Assembly: GCA_016169945.1 (NCBI GenBank)
Contig: JADLSH010000191.1
Coordinates: 2,194,133-2,258,132, forward strand
Direction: 5' to 3'
DNA length: 64,000 bases
Source of the DNA: Trachythela sp. YZ-2020
Lineage: Eukaryota; Cnidaria; Anthozoa; Malacalcyonacea; Clavulariidae
The translations under genes and the position numbers were made by a program. How positions within the stretch are numbered: position 1 is the stretch's first letter; every line of letters begins with the position of its first letter. This document shows, piece by piece, positions 24,732 through 36,484 of the stretch. Below the pieces are notes generated by a model, which saw nothing but the letters and a program-made list of their open reading frames with translations, made no database searches and had not been told where the DNA came from.

Positions 24732-25286
24732 TAGGGGTGCACCGGATATCATATCCGGCCGGATAATGAGATAATCCGACTATCCGGTATCCGGCCGGAT
24801 ATTTTTAATATCCGGCCCGGATACCGGATATTTTTTTCAAGGCGTATTAATTTTGTTTCAACTTAAAAACGGAAAAAATATCAATAAATATGCTATGAAA
24901 AGAAAACAGTTGGACATCAATACAACAAACAAAAGAACAATATTATATGAATTGGTTTACTGTTCCAGTATTTCTATTATAGCAAAGCCAAAAATGTTGG
25001 CCAGCGGTCACTATATTGATACTTCAATACTTCATGACAAACAGCATATTATATATGAACTTCTATATAGTCCTAACATGAAGTAGTGCATTGTTCATCA
25101 TTGGGCATCATTCGGGCATCATTGCCTGCATTGATGCACACCCTTATTCAACCTGAAAAGGAGGCCCGAGTCTTGAATAAGAAAATAATCAAAATATCCG
25201 TTATCCGGCCAGATATCCGGGCCGGATATTTTTAAACTATCCGGTATCCGGCCGGATAGTAAAAAGTACTATCCGGTGCACCCCTA
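24732..25286. mobile_element. Non-autonomous hAT element with CCGGATA subterminal repeats
   Basis: The 555-bp element starts TAGGGGTGCACCGGATA and ends TATCCGGTGCACCCCTA, perfect 17-bp inverted termini. It is flanked by 8-bp duplications ATAACGTG at 24724-24731 and 25287-25294. Both ends carry many TATCCGG/CCGGATA copies in both orientations, as expected for transposase binding sites. The AT-rich interior has a 77-codon open frame (24853-25086) with no transposase motif. Confidence 0.9.
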
Positions 25287-25292
25287 ATAACG

Positions 25293-25486
25293 TGCAACTT
25301 GTCTCGCAATAACCACTCACTGAATGGCTCTATTGGATCTGAGTGGCTCTATTGAATCCCGCGGTCTTTATGCTATTTTTAACCATGATCATTGCAAGTT
25401 GCATGAAATATATTGTTGAAACATTGAAACATAGCTTGCAATGCAACGCTGAAATCGTTTTTCCTAACATTGCGAGACAAGTTGCA
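25293..25486. repeat. Inverted repeat pair TGCAACTTGTCTCGCAAT
   Basis: A perfect 18-bp inverted repeat at 25293-25310 and 25469-25486, enclosing 158 bp. It looks like the termini of another small fold-back element. The hAT element above inserted right at its left edge, so the original left flank is now displaced. Confidence 0.55.
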
Positions 25487-25529
25487 TAGTTTAACCATAT
25501 ATTATAAAAATACTTTAAATGTACAAATT

Positions 25530-26055
25530 AATGACACAAATTAGCATACCATGACTTACAGTGATTGTAGTATGGTTGTCATGTGCGGTTGTGCGATGCA
25601 TCGCACAAATTAGCATACCATGACTTACATTGATTGTAGTATGGTTATCATGTGCGGTTGTGCGATGCATCGTACAATTAGCATACCATGACTTACAGTG
25701 ATTGTAGTATGGTTGTCATGTGTGGTTGTGCGATGCATCGCACAAATTGGCATACCATGACTTACAGTGATTGTAGTGTGGTTGTCACGTGCGGTTGTGC
25801 GATGCATCGCACAAATTAGCATACCATGAGTTAAGGCTCTTTTCCACTCGTCGCAAAAACCAACTCGCAAGCTCGCTGCGAGTACTTTCATCCAATCACA
25901 ATGCTCGACAGTTTATTTTAATTACATGCAAGAACTCGCAGCGAGGTTGCGAGTTGGTTTTGCGATGAGTGGAAAAGAGCCTTTACAGTGATTGTAGTGT
26001 GGTTGTCATGTGCGGTTGTGCGATGCATCGATCGCACAAATTAGCATACCGTAAA
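25530..26055. repeat. 69-bp tandem array with a 16-bp palindrome per unit
   Basis: Units contain GTGCGATGCATCGCAC (or a close variant), TTAGCATACCATGACTTACA and GTGATTGTAGTATGGTTGTC. Palindromes start at 25591, 25660, 25728, 25797 and 26018. The first spacings are 69, 68 and 69; the last is 221, which is exactly 69 plus an inserted 149-bp element and its 3-bp duplication. Confidence 0.9.
25834..25982. mobile_element. PIF/Harbinger-type MITE with TTA target-site duplication
   Basis: A 149-bp fold-back element inserted into one 69-bp unit. Termini are AGGCTCTTTTCCACTC and its complement GAGTGGAAAAGAGCCT. Arms extend through CCAACTCGCAA to GCTGCGAG. It is flanked by TTA at 25831-25833 and 25983-25985. 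A 3-bp TTA duplication is characteristic of Harbinger elements. Confidence 0.88.
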
Positions 26056-26239
26056 CCTCTTCCTTTCATGAAACCAATGATCTTCAAGTTATAAAAGTGT
26101 TTTAAAATTATAGAGGATAAAAGTCGACCACAGGCCATGTGGTTCTCCCTTTGCAACAATTGGCTTGTTGCAACAATTGGCTTGTTGCATATTATCCTGC
26201 CATTGATTTCAAAATATCAAATTTCGCTTCACAACAGAT

Positions 26240-26430
26240 CAGGGTCGTATTCAATATTGGGGGGGGGGCCCAAGCTCACAAGGCACCACCACCATGGTTG
26301 GCGCCGAGTGAAACTTTTTTAAATTTGAAGCCACCAGGTCGCCGGAAACGGCCTTTTTTGGGGGGCCGAAAGATATTTCTCCTCCCCCTCATATTGGGGG
26401 GGGAGTCGCGCCCCGCTTCCTACGCCACTG
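26240..26430. mobile_element. hAT-type MITE with 8-bp target-site duplication and an empty-site paralogue
   Basis: The element begins CAGGGTCGTATTC and its right terminus read inward is CAGTGGCGTAGGAAGCG. It has G-runs near both ends. Flanks are CAACAGAT at 26232-26239 and 26431-26438. A diverged copy of the flanking DNA near 28185-28205 reads TTCACAACAGATATTTCATG with no insertion, which confirms the boundaries. Confidence 0.88.
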
Positions 26431-26439
26431 CAACAGATA

Positions 26440-28260
26440 TTTCATAGTCATAGATTGCATGGGCAGACCATACCGACCACCCGGCTTGTATGTAGCGGGG
26501 ATTTGAGTAGATAAAACATATTAGGGAGCTTAAGATCTACAACGCCAGCGTCGACGACGCGGCCCTTCTAACAATGAAGTTTTTCGCTTGTAATAAAGCA
26601 ATGGAAAAGCTTGTAGTCCCAAGAGAATTCTCGACGTCGTCTCTGTCTTGTTCACGACGCCAACAAAAGCATTTTTACGTCCTCAGGACGACGGCAAGTT
26701 AGAAGGATGAATAGCTGCATTTCACGTTTGTTTTTACAGCCTGCATTGTAGTCGATAACTGCAGTTGAAACGTTTTAAAACTCATGAATAAAAGCTGTGA
26801 GCTAAAACAAGAATGTTGTTCAATCACGGTCTCTTTATATTCACATATCTATTTGGCGTTGTCGACTGCCGCGCGTAAGAACATTTTTGGATAATCCAGT
26901 TCTTTTAAGAGCTTGAGTCCAGTTTATGGAATTTTGCGGAAGTATAATGAAGTATATTAGGAAACTTTGGTATGTGGAAAGCCGTAAAAGGAAGTGACGT
27001 AAATTTTTTGCACCAATCAACGTTTAAACAAATATGTCACATGGTTGAAAATTCGAAATTTTGAATAAGAAATGTCGTCGTTAGAGTAATTCGAGCGCCA
27101 AAAATTAAACGAACACAGCTAAACAGCTTACGCAGCCATAGCGCAGCTACGAAAACTCGAAAAGAGACGGCAACATGCTAAAAGCAGAATATATATAAAA
27201 GATTTGAATATTAAATGTAAGTTATTGTATTTTTTGCGCTTGAATGATTACAGGATCAAACTACGTGCAAAATATAACACGAACTTCGACGTTTGAAGGA
27301 CATTTGTGACCTTTTGTCTGAGCCTTCGTTGACGATTGAAACGTTGAAGTTATTTTTGTATTTTTTCTGGTGTTTGAGCTTGTAATCCTTCAAGTATACT
27401 TTTTCGTTCTCTCGCGATTTATTTATATCCGAAATGTATAGCCAGGCTTGTTGAATTTTATCCTGACATTGATTTAAAGATATTTCATACGATTTCATAG
27501 GGCAGATCGCCCATCTAATGTTTTAGAAGTTTTAATAGTTTGTGTATTTAAATAAACCTGTTTTAGACAATTTAAGTAATTCTGAAGCGCTTATCCAGTC
27601 CGAAAGAGCGAGTGCGTGGCGGGTATATTTTCTGGACCATCCAGTTCTATTTATGAATATTTAGTCCAGTGTAGGAATTTTGCGGAAGTATATTAGGAAC
27701 TGTGGCATATGGAAACCCTAAAAGGAAGTGACGTACTTTTTTGCACCAATCAACGTTTAGAAAAGTATGTCACATGGTTGAAAATTTGAATTAAAATGTC
27801 GTTAGAGTAATTTGAGCGCCAATATGGCAATATTAAACGATCATGGCAACGAAAGGACGAGAGCATGCTGATTGCTGAAACTTAGTTCAAATAATAAAGA
27901 TTAGATTGTCTCCTGGTATGTTATTGTATATTTTTTGCGCTTGAATGATTACAGGAACAAGCTACCTGAATAACTTAACAAGAACTTCGATGTTTGAAGG
28001 ACATTTGTGACCTTTCGTCTGGGCCTTCGTTCACGATCGAAACGTCGAAGTTCTTGTTGAATTTTTCTGGCGTTTGAGCTGGTAATCCCTCAAGTATACT
28101 CTCGCAATGTATTTATATCCGAAATGTTAGCCAGGCTTGTTGAATTTTATCCTGACATTGATTTAAAAATATCAAATATTCGCTTCACAACAGATATTTC
28201 ATGGATTGCATGGTAGACCACCAGTTATGTTTTAGAAGTTTAGTTTGTGTATTTAAATAA
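26440..28260. repeat. Diverged tandem segment duplication (about 0.7 kb unit)
   Basis: Segment A (about 26888-27500) and segment B (about 27628-28200) share long stretches, for example GGAATTTTGCGGAAGTATA, AAAAGGAAGTGACGTA, TTGCACCAATCAACGTTTA, TATGTCACATGGTTGAAAAT, TTGCGCTTGAATGATTACAG and AAGGACATTTGTGACCTTT. A third partial copy of the end lies at 26160-26240. The differences show the duplications are not recent. Confidence 0.8.
27256..27498 (-). pseudogene. Exon-like 80-codon frame, duplicated and decayed nearby
   Basis: In segment A the minus strand is open and reads NQCQDKIQQAWLYISDINK, later NFNVSIVNEGSDKRSQMSF and KRRSS. The matching part of segment B (about 28165-27975) keeps NFDVSIVNEGPDERSQMSF but has frameshifts and stops. 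The third copy near 26190 has only the start. The charged, helix-like sequence could be a coiled-coil exon fragment. I do not recognise the family, and no full gene model can be built. Confidence 0.35.
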
Positions 28261-29290
28261 CTTTTATGTAGCGGGGTTTGGGTAGATAAACATATTTTCG
28301 ACAACAAATGCATTTAAAATAATTTTGTAGTGCAAGTCAGCAAAGGCTAGAAGAGAAATGTTCGTTAATTTGAGCGCCAAAATTTTGAAACGAACGGAAG
28401 TGCCAGCATACTGAAATCTATTTTTAGATAGTTTGACCTGTTTATATCCCTCGAGTTTCCTTTAGTAGAATTCGAAAATTTTAATAGAAATGTTCCTTCA
28501 AGTTCCAAAATTAAGCAACAACAGCAAAAACCCACAAGATGTTTTTCTGAAAGCTGAAAGAAATATAAAAGTCTACCCTCAAGTTTACTCATAAAAATTT
28601 CCATGCTTTTAACAAACAGAATTTATTATTTCTTTCAGTGGATCTATAAATGAACCCTACCCCATTTGATCTGAGACATTTTTCTGGCCGTCAGCCTGTG
28701 TCAAACACACTAATTGGGTGCAGGTCCATGCCTCAGTTGATGTTCATTGGAAGAAAATTTCTGATTCAACCCCTACCCAAGTTGAAGAATGCTTGGAAAG
28801 AGATGAACAAAGTAAGGTATGGTGTTTCAAATAACTTAATATTATTACTTTGTTCAGGGTTCTTAGTTCATACAAAACTTGATTCTATTTCGTTATTGGA
28901 CTATGTCACAAAGTAGTCATGTGAGAATGCAAGCGCAGATCAAGTGTTCAATTTGCAAGCAAGGATGCAGAGTGTTCGAATGCAAATTTTTAGGATTGTT
29001 CCTAACATAGTATTTGGGGAGAATTTCACTATGTAGGATTTTCAGGACAATTGGTAATCTACGTCAACAAAACGGCAAAAGAAATGTAACCTCATGCACG
29101 ATGGCTGACAATGCTACAACCGTCAACAAGAATATAAAGTCCTTGAATTCTTCTTGCTTTAGTTTTTGGATGCTGTATTTTCTGAAATTTGTTGGTGTGT
29201 AGCACGATTGTACAGTTTAACAGCACTTTGTACAGACTTCTAATGCCTTCTTTTCAGCCCTAAATAGTCACTACTTGTATATTTTATCCT
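28260..29290. other. Region without a recognisable gene
   Basis: A partial reappearance of the segment A/B motif (TTAATTTGAGCGCCAAAATT near 28364) is seen. Open frames at 28650-28916 and elsewhere have no domain or splice support. Confidence 0.35.
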
Positions 29291-29299
29291 CTTCCTAGT

Positions 29300-29580
29300 T
29301 TACAGCACAAATTGCAGTTGTGAGTTTGAATCTAAAAGACTGCATGATTGCCTGTTGGTGTGAGGCTGAGGGGTATGGTTGGGGCTTGGAATCAAGTGTC
29401 TGCCATAAGTAGACAGGTGGCTTCCTTTGGGTTGACAGTTGTAAGTTTGAATCCAAGGGTTGCATGATCTTCCAGTTGGCTGGCATGTGTCTGTTAGGCT
29501 GAGGGGTATGGTTGGGGCTTGGAATCTGTGTTGCTTTGTGTTTCAGTTTGGTGTGGTTATAGTTGTGGTACAGAGGGTAT
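29300..29580. repeat. Two copies of a ~132-bp unit before the 145-bp satellite
   Basis: GAGGGGTATGGTTGGGGCTT occurs at 29369 and 29501. It is preceded in both copies by GTTTGAATC-containing sequence and TGCATGAT. The copies share some motifs with the satellite that follows (GTGTCTGCCATAAG). Confidence 0.65.
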
Positions 29581-29689
29581 ATTAGTTTATTATAGTTAAT
29601 CTGTATGCCATTATTGCTCACGGCATGCATGCACATTGTCACTGGGATTAAATCCTCTTAAAAAGCCAAGGCTTCGATAACTTCATGCT

Positions 29690-32600
29690 CGTAAAGCAGC
29701 TTTACATCCGGTGTCTGCCATAAGCAGGCAATTTTCTTTGTGTTTCAGTCTGTTGTGGTACAGAGGGTACATTAGTTTATAGTTAATCTGTATGCCATTC
29801 TTGTTTGCAGCATGCATGCACATTTGCAAAGTAGCTTTACATGCAATGTCTGCCATAAGCAGGCAATTTTCTTTGTGTTTCAGTCTGTTGTGGTACAGAG
29901 GGTACATTAGTTTATAGTTAATCTGTATGCCATTCTTGTTTGCGGCATGCATGGACATTCGCAAAGTAGCTTTACATCCGGTGTCTGCCATAAGCAGGCA
30001 GGTTTTTTGGTGTTTCGGTCTGATGTGGTTAGTTGTGGTACAAAGGGTACCATTTGTTTATAGTTAATCTGTACGCCATTCTTGCTCGCGGCATGCATGC
30101 ACATTTGCAAAGTAGCTTTACATCCGGTGTCTGCAATAAGCAGGCGGTTTTCTTTGTGTTTCGGTCTGATGTGGTTAGTTGTGGTACAAAAGGGTACATT
30201 AGTTTATAGTTAATCTGTATGCCATTCTTGTTCGCGGCATGCATGGATATTCACAAAGTAGCTTTACATCCGGTGTCTGCCATAAGCAGGCAGGCGGTTT
30301 TCGTTTCTGATGTGGTTAGTTGTGGTACAAAGGGTACCATTTGTTTATAGTTAATCTGTACGCCATTCTTGCTCGCGGCATGCATGCACATTTGCAAAGT
30401 AGCTTTACATCCGGTGTCTGCCATAAGCAGGCGGTTTTCTTCGTGTTTCGGTCTGATGTGGTTAGTTGTGGTACAGAGGGTACATTAGTTAATAGTTAAT
30501 CTGTACGCCATTAATGTTCGTGGGATGCATGCACATTCGCAAAGTAGCTTTACATCGGTGTCTGCCATAAGCAGGCGGTTTTCTTTGTGTTTCGGTCTGA
30601 TGTGGTTAGTTGTGGTACAGAGGGTACATTAGTTAATAGTTAATCTGTACGCCATTAATGTTCGCGGGATGCATGCACATTTGCAAAGTAGCTTTACATC
30701 CGGTGTCTGCCTTAAGCAGGCGGTTTTCTTCGTGTTTCGGTCTGATGTGGTTAGTTGTGGCACAAAGGGTATATTAGTTTATAGTTAATCTGTACGCCAT
30801 TAATGTTCGCGGGATGCATGCACATTCACAAAGTAGCTTTACATCCGGTGTCTGCCATAAGCAGACAGTTTTCTCTGTGTTTCAGTCTGGTGTGGTTAGT
30901 TGTGGTACAGAGGGTACATTAGTTTATAGTTAATCTAATATACCTCTATGCATGCACATTTATAAAGTATCTGTATGGCCATACCGTTCGTGGGCTGCAT
31001 GCACTGCTTTACATCCGGTGTCTGCCTTAAGCAGGCGATTTTCTTCGTGTTTCGGTCTGATGTGGTTAGTTGTGGCGCAGAGGGTATATTAGTTTATAGT
31101 TAATCTGTACGCCATTAATGTTCGCGGGATGCATGCACATTCACAAAGTAGCTTTACATCCGGTGTCTGCCATAAGCAGGCGGTTTTCTTCGTGTTTCGG
31201 TCTGATGTGGTTAGTTGTGGCACAGAGGGTATATTAGTATAAACTAATATACCCTCTATGGCATACAGATTAATAGTTAATCTGTACGCCATTAATGTTC
31301 GCGGGATGCATGCACATTCACAAAGTAGCTTTACATCCGGTGTCTGCCTTAAGCAGGCGGTTTTCTTCGTGTTTCGGTCTGATGTGGTTAGTTGTGGCAC
31401 AAAGGGTATATTAGTTTATAGTTAATCTGTACGCCATTAATGTTCGCGGGATGCATGCACATTCACAAAGTAGCTTTACATCCGGTGTCTGCCTTAAGCA
31501 GGCGGTTTTCTTCGTGTTTCGGCCTGATGTGGTTAGTTGTGGTACAGAGGGTATATTAGTATAAACTAATATACCCTCTATGGCATACAGATTAACTATA
31601 ATAGTTAATCTGTATGCCATTACCGTCATGCTTACATTCGCAAAGTAGCTTTACATCCGGTGTCTGCCTTAAGCAGGCGATTTTCTTCGTGTTTCGGTCT
31701 GATGTGGTTAGTTGTGGCGCAGAGGGTATATTAGTTTATAGTTAATCTGTACGCCATTAATGTTCGCGGGATGCATGCACATTCACAAAGTAGCTTTACA
31801 TCCGGTGTCTGCCTTAAGCAGGCGGTTTTCTTCGTGTTTCGGTCTGATGTGGTTAGTTGTGGCACAAAGGGTATATTAGAAAAAACTAATATACCCTCTA
31901 TGGCATACAGATTAATAGTTAATCTGTACGCCATTAATGTTCGCGGGATGCATGCACATTCACAAAGTAGCTTTACATCCGGTGTCTGCCTTAAGCAGGC
32001 GGTTTTCTTCGTGTTTCGGTCTGATGTGGTTAGTTGTGGCACAGAGGGTATATTAGTTTATAGTTAATCTGTACGCCATTAATGTTCGCGGGATGCATGC
32101 ACATTCACAAAGTAGCTTTACATCCGGTGTCTGCCTTAAGCAGGCGGTTTTCTTCGTGTTTCGGTCTGATGTGGTTAGTTGTGGTACAGAAGGTATATTA
32201 GTTAATAGTTAATCTGTATGCCATTACCGTTCGCGGCTTACATGCACATTCGCAAAGTAGCTTTACATCCGGTGTCTGCCTTAAGCAGGCGGTTTTCTTC
32301 GTGTTTCGGTCTGATGTGGTTAGTTGTGGCGCAGAGGGTATATTAGTTTATAGTTAATCTGTACGCCATTAATGTTCGCGGGATGCATGCACATTCACAA
32401 AGTAGCTTTACATCCGGTGTCTGCCTTAAGCAGGCGGTTTTCTTCGTGTTTCGGTCTGATGTGGTTAGTTGTGGCGCAGAGGGTATATTAGTATAAACTA
32501 ATATACCCTCTATGGCATACAGATTAATAGTTAATCTGTACGCCATTAATGTTCGCGGATGGACATTCGCAAAGTAGCTTTACATCCGGTGTCTGCCTTA

Positions 32601-35600
32601 AGCAGGCGGTTTTCTTCGTGTTTCGGTCTGATGTGGTTAGTTGTGGCACAAAGGGTATATTAGTTTATAGTTAATCTGTACGCCATTAATGTTCGCGGGA
32701 TGCATGCACATTCACAAAGTAGCTTTACATCCGGTGTCTGCCTTAAGCAGGCGGTTTTCTTCGTGTTTCGGTCTGATGTGGTTAGTTGTGGTACAGAGGG
32801 TATATTAGTATAAACTAATATACCCTCTATAACATGCATGAGATTATAATAGTTAATCTGTAATAGTTAATCTGTACGCCATTAATGTTCGCGGGATGCA
32901 TGCACATTCGCAAAGTAGCTTTACATCCGGTGTCTGCCGCGGTTTTCTTCGTGTTTCGGTCTGATGTGGTTAGTTGTATAGTTAATCTGTATGCCATTAC
33001 CGTTCGCGGCTTACATGCACATTCGCAAAGTAGCTTTACATCCGGTGTCTGCCATAAGCAGGCGGTTTTCTTCGTGTTTCGGTCTGATGTGGTTAGTTGT
33101 GGCACAAAGGGTATATTAGTTTATAGTTAATCTGTACGCCATTAATGTTCGCGGGATGCATGCACATTCACAAAGTAGCTTTACATCCGGTGTCTGCCTT
33201 AAGCAGGCGGTTTTCTTCGTGTTTCGGTCTGATGTGGTTAGTTGTGGAACATAGGTATATTAGTATAAACTAATATACCCTCTATGGCATACAGATTAAC
33301 TATAATAGTTAATCTGTAGCTTTACATCCGGTGTCTGCCTTAAGCAGGCGATTTTCTTCGTGTTTCGGTCTGATGTGGTTAGTTGTGGCGCAGAGGGTAT
33401 ATTAGTTTATAGTTAATCTGTACGCCATTAATGTTCGCGGGATGCATGCACATTCACAAAGTAGCTTTACATCCGGTGTCTGCCTTAAGCAGGCGGTTTT
33501 CTTCGTGTTTCGGTCTGATGTGGTTAGTTGTGGCACAAAGGGTATATTAGAAAAAACTAATATACCCTCTATGGCATACAGATTAATAGTTAATCTGTAC
33601 GCCATTAATGTTCGCGGGATGCATGCACATTCGCAAAGTAGCTTTACATCCGGTGTCTGCCTTAAGCAGGCGGTTTTCTTCGTGTTTCGGTCTGATGTGG
33701 TTAGTTGTGGCACAAAGGGTATATTAGTTTATAGTTAATCTGTACGCCATTAATGTTCGCGGGATGCATGCACATTCACAAAGTAGCTTTACATCCGGTG
33801 TCTGCCTTAAGCAGGCGGTTTTCTTCGTGTTTCGGCCTGATGTGGTTAGTTGTGGTACAGAGGGTATATTAGTATAAACTAATATACCCTCTATGGCATA
33901 CAGATTAACTATAATAGTTAATCTGTATGCCATTACCGTTCGCGGCTTACATTCGCAAAGTAGCTTTACATCCGGTGTCTGCCTTAAGCAGGCGATTTTC
34001 TTCGTGTTTCGGTCTGATGTGGTTAGTTGTGGCGCAGAGGGTATATTAGTTTATAGTTAATCTGTACGCCATTAATGTTCGCGGGATGCATGCACATTCA
34101 CAAAGTAGCTTTACATCCGGTGTCTGCCTTAAGCAGGCGGTTTTCTTCGTGTTTCGGTCTGATGTGGTTAGTTGTGGCACAAAGGGTATATTAGAAAAAA
34201 CTAATATACCCTCTATGGCATACAGATTAATAGTTAATCTGTACGCCATTAATGTTCGTGGGATGCATGCACATTCGCAAAGTAGCTTTACATCCGGTGT
34301 CTGCCATAAGCAGGCGGTTTTCTTCGTGTTTCGGTCTGATGTGGTTAGTTGTGGCACAAAGGGTATATTAGTTTATAGTTAATCTGTACGCCATTAATGT
34401 TCGCGGGATGCATGCACATTCACAAAGTAGCTTTACATCCGGTGTCTGCCTTAAGCAGGCGGTTTTCTTCGTGTTTCGGTCTGATGTGGTTAGTTGTGGT
34501 ACAGAGGGTATATTAGTATAAACTAATATATAATAGTTAATCTGTATGCCATTGGGTATATTAGTTTATAGTTAATCTGTACGCCATTAATGTTCGCGGG
34601 ATGCATGCACATTCACAAAGTAGCTTTACATCCGGTGTCTGCCTTAAGCAGGCGGTTTTCTTCGTGTTTCGGTCTGATGTGGTTAGTTGTGGTACAGAGG
34701 GTATATTAGTATAAACTAATATACCCTCTATGGCATACAGATTAACTATAATAGTTAATCTGTATGCCATTACCGTTCGCGGCTTACATGCACATTCGCA
34801 AAGTAGCTTTACATCCGGTGTCTGCCTTAAGCAGGCGGTTTTCTTCGTGTTTCGGTCTGATGTGGTTAGTTGTGGCGCAGAGGGTATATTAGTTTATAGT
34901 TAATCTGTACGCCATTAATGTTCGCGGGATGCATGCACATTCACAAAGTAGCTTTACATCCGGTGTCTGCCTTAAGCAGGCGGTTTTCTTCGTGTTTCGG
35001 TCTGATGTGGTTAGTTGTGGCACAAAGGGTATATTAGAAAAAACTAAGATACCGTCTATGGCATACAGATTAATAGTTAATCTGTACGCCATTAATGTTC
35101 GTGGGATGCATGCACATTCGCAAAGTAGCTTTACATCCGGTGTCTGCCATAAGCAGGCGGTTTTCTTCGTGTTTCGGTCTGATGTGGTTAGATGTGGCAC
35201 AAAGGGTATATTAGTTTATAGTTAATCTGTACGCCATTAATGTTCGCGGGATGCATGCACATTCGCAAAGTAGCTTTACATCCGGTGTCTGCCTTAAGCA
35301 GGCGGTTTTCTTCGTGTTTCGGTCTGATGTGGTTAGTTGTGGTACAGAGGGTATATTAGTATAAACTAATATAGTTATTACAGATTAACTATAATAGTTA
35401 GTCTGTGTGCCATTATTGTTCATGGCATGCATGCACATTCGCAAAGTAGCTTTACATCCGGTGTCTGCCTTAAGCAGGCGGTTTTCTTCGTGTTTCGGCC
35501 TGATGTGGTTAGTTGTGGTACAGAGGGTATATTAGTATAAACTAATATACCCTCTATGGCATACAGATTAACTATAATAGTTAATCTGTATGCCATTACC

Positions 35601-36090
35601 GTTCGCGGCTTACATGCACATTCGCAAAGTAGCTTTACATCCGGTGTCTGCCGTAAGCGGTTTTCTTCGTGTTTCGGTCCGATGTGGTTAGTTGTGGTAC
35701 AGAAGGTATATTGGTTTTTATTATATTCACAAGCTCTGGATATGAGGTATTCTGCAATCCGATTGGTTCTCTACTAGCAGGATATTAGCTCATATCCTGC
35801 TAGTAGAGAAGTAGAAAATTCTAGTTAGCAACATGCGCCAAAATGTTCTGTTCATATCCAGAGCTTGTGTATATAATAAAACTGTTATTCTATGAACTTG
35901 AGTCGTATATGACTGTCATATGAGCATATACTACTCGAGTTCGTAGAATAACTGTTAAATAGTTAGTCTGTGTGCCATTATTGTTCATGGCATGCATGCA
36001 CATTCGGAAAGTAGCTCTACATCCGGTGTCTGCCATAAGCAGGCAGTTTTCTTTGTGTTTCAGTCTGGTCTTGTTAGTTGTGGTACAGAG
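29690..36090. repeat. 145-bp satellite, about 40 copies, many with paired hairpins
   Basis: Each unit carries CATCCGGTGTCTGCC, AGCAGGCGGTTTTCTTCGTG, GTCTGATGTGGTTAGTTGTG, GGGTATATTAGTTTATAG and GGGATGCATGCACATTC. I count 40 occurrences of the CATCCGGTGTCTGCC landmark or a close variant. The basic spacing is 145 bp; about 14 units are about 36 bp longer because they contain two adjacent palindromes. Units before about 31 kb are more diverged; those from 31 to 35.7 kb are homogenised and form higher-order blocks (for example 31731-32042 repeated at 33402, 34046 and 34889). Open frames in both strands here are repeat shadows. Confidence 0.95.
35717..35955. mobile_element. Two adjacent fold-back elements inserted in the satellite
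   Basis: The first has outer arms TTCACAAGCTCTGGATATGA and TCATATCCAGAGCTTGTG, with an inner 17-bp perfect stem (CTCTACTAGCAGGATAT). The second, about 35888-35953, has arms ATTCTATGAACTTGAGT and ACTCGAGTTCGTAGAAT, with AACTGTT on both sides as a possible duplication. The satellite unit is cut after GGTATATTGGTTT and resumes at ATAGTTAGTCTG. Confidence 0.7.
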
Positions 36091-36484
36091 GAGTTAGATA
36101 GGAGTTAAAATAGAGCAGTTAGCTTAATTTTTAGACTCCAGTTAGCTTAATTTTTAAACTTTACTTTTGATCACTATAAGTTACAGTAAGTTTGTACAGT
36201 TACAATAAGTTTGTACAGTTACAATAAGTAACTATAACTGTTAAAAATAACTAATTGATCAACAAATAATGAATGTTCCTGTGCTGATAATGGAAAACCA
36301 ATCAAGTCGGGTTTCCTGGTTGGTCGTGAAAATGATCTCTGTACGGTTGTGAAACTGCTAACGAGTGAAACACGATCAGGAGACATCCTCGAGAAAGAAT
36401 TGAACAATTGAAACTTTACATACAATAATAGAACCTTTAGTAACAATAAATAAGAGCATGTAATTAGAGTAGTGAGGGTTTTTT
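36091..36484. other. Satellite edge with a distant copy of the 334-bp repeat core
   Basis: Short direct repeats occur at 36113-36235 (CAGTTAGCTTAATTTTTA, GTTTGTACAGTTACAATAA). At about 36318-36395, CTGGTTGGTCGTGAAAAT and AACACGATCAGGA match the two most conserved blocks of the 334-bp array at 41.4-46 kb, though the intervening sequence differs. No protein gene is supported. Confidence 0.4.

Noticed and set aside
24182..24752. Long open frames of repeating NDCG, QSLP, AAIV, RQRL and RNRC
   Set aside because: All are translations of one 12-bp tandem repeat, open on both strands because 12 is divisible by three; no independent coding support.
28650..28916. 88-codon frame starting MNPTPFDLRHFSG
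   Set aside because: No recognisable domain, no splice partner and no second copy to show conservation.
31089..35225. Repeated ~100-codon frames on both strands in the 145-bp satellite
   Set aside because: They recur with the satellite units, overlap on opposite strands and carry no domain.
36290..36410. Hammerhead or other small self-cleaving ribozyme in the 334-bp repeat core
   Set aside because: The conserved CTGATGA and GAAA core of hammerheads is absent in both the array and its distant relative.
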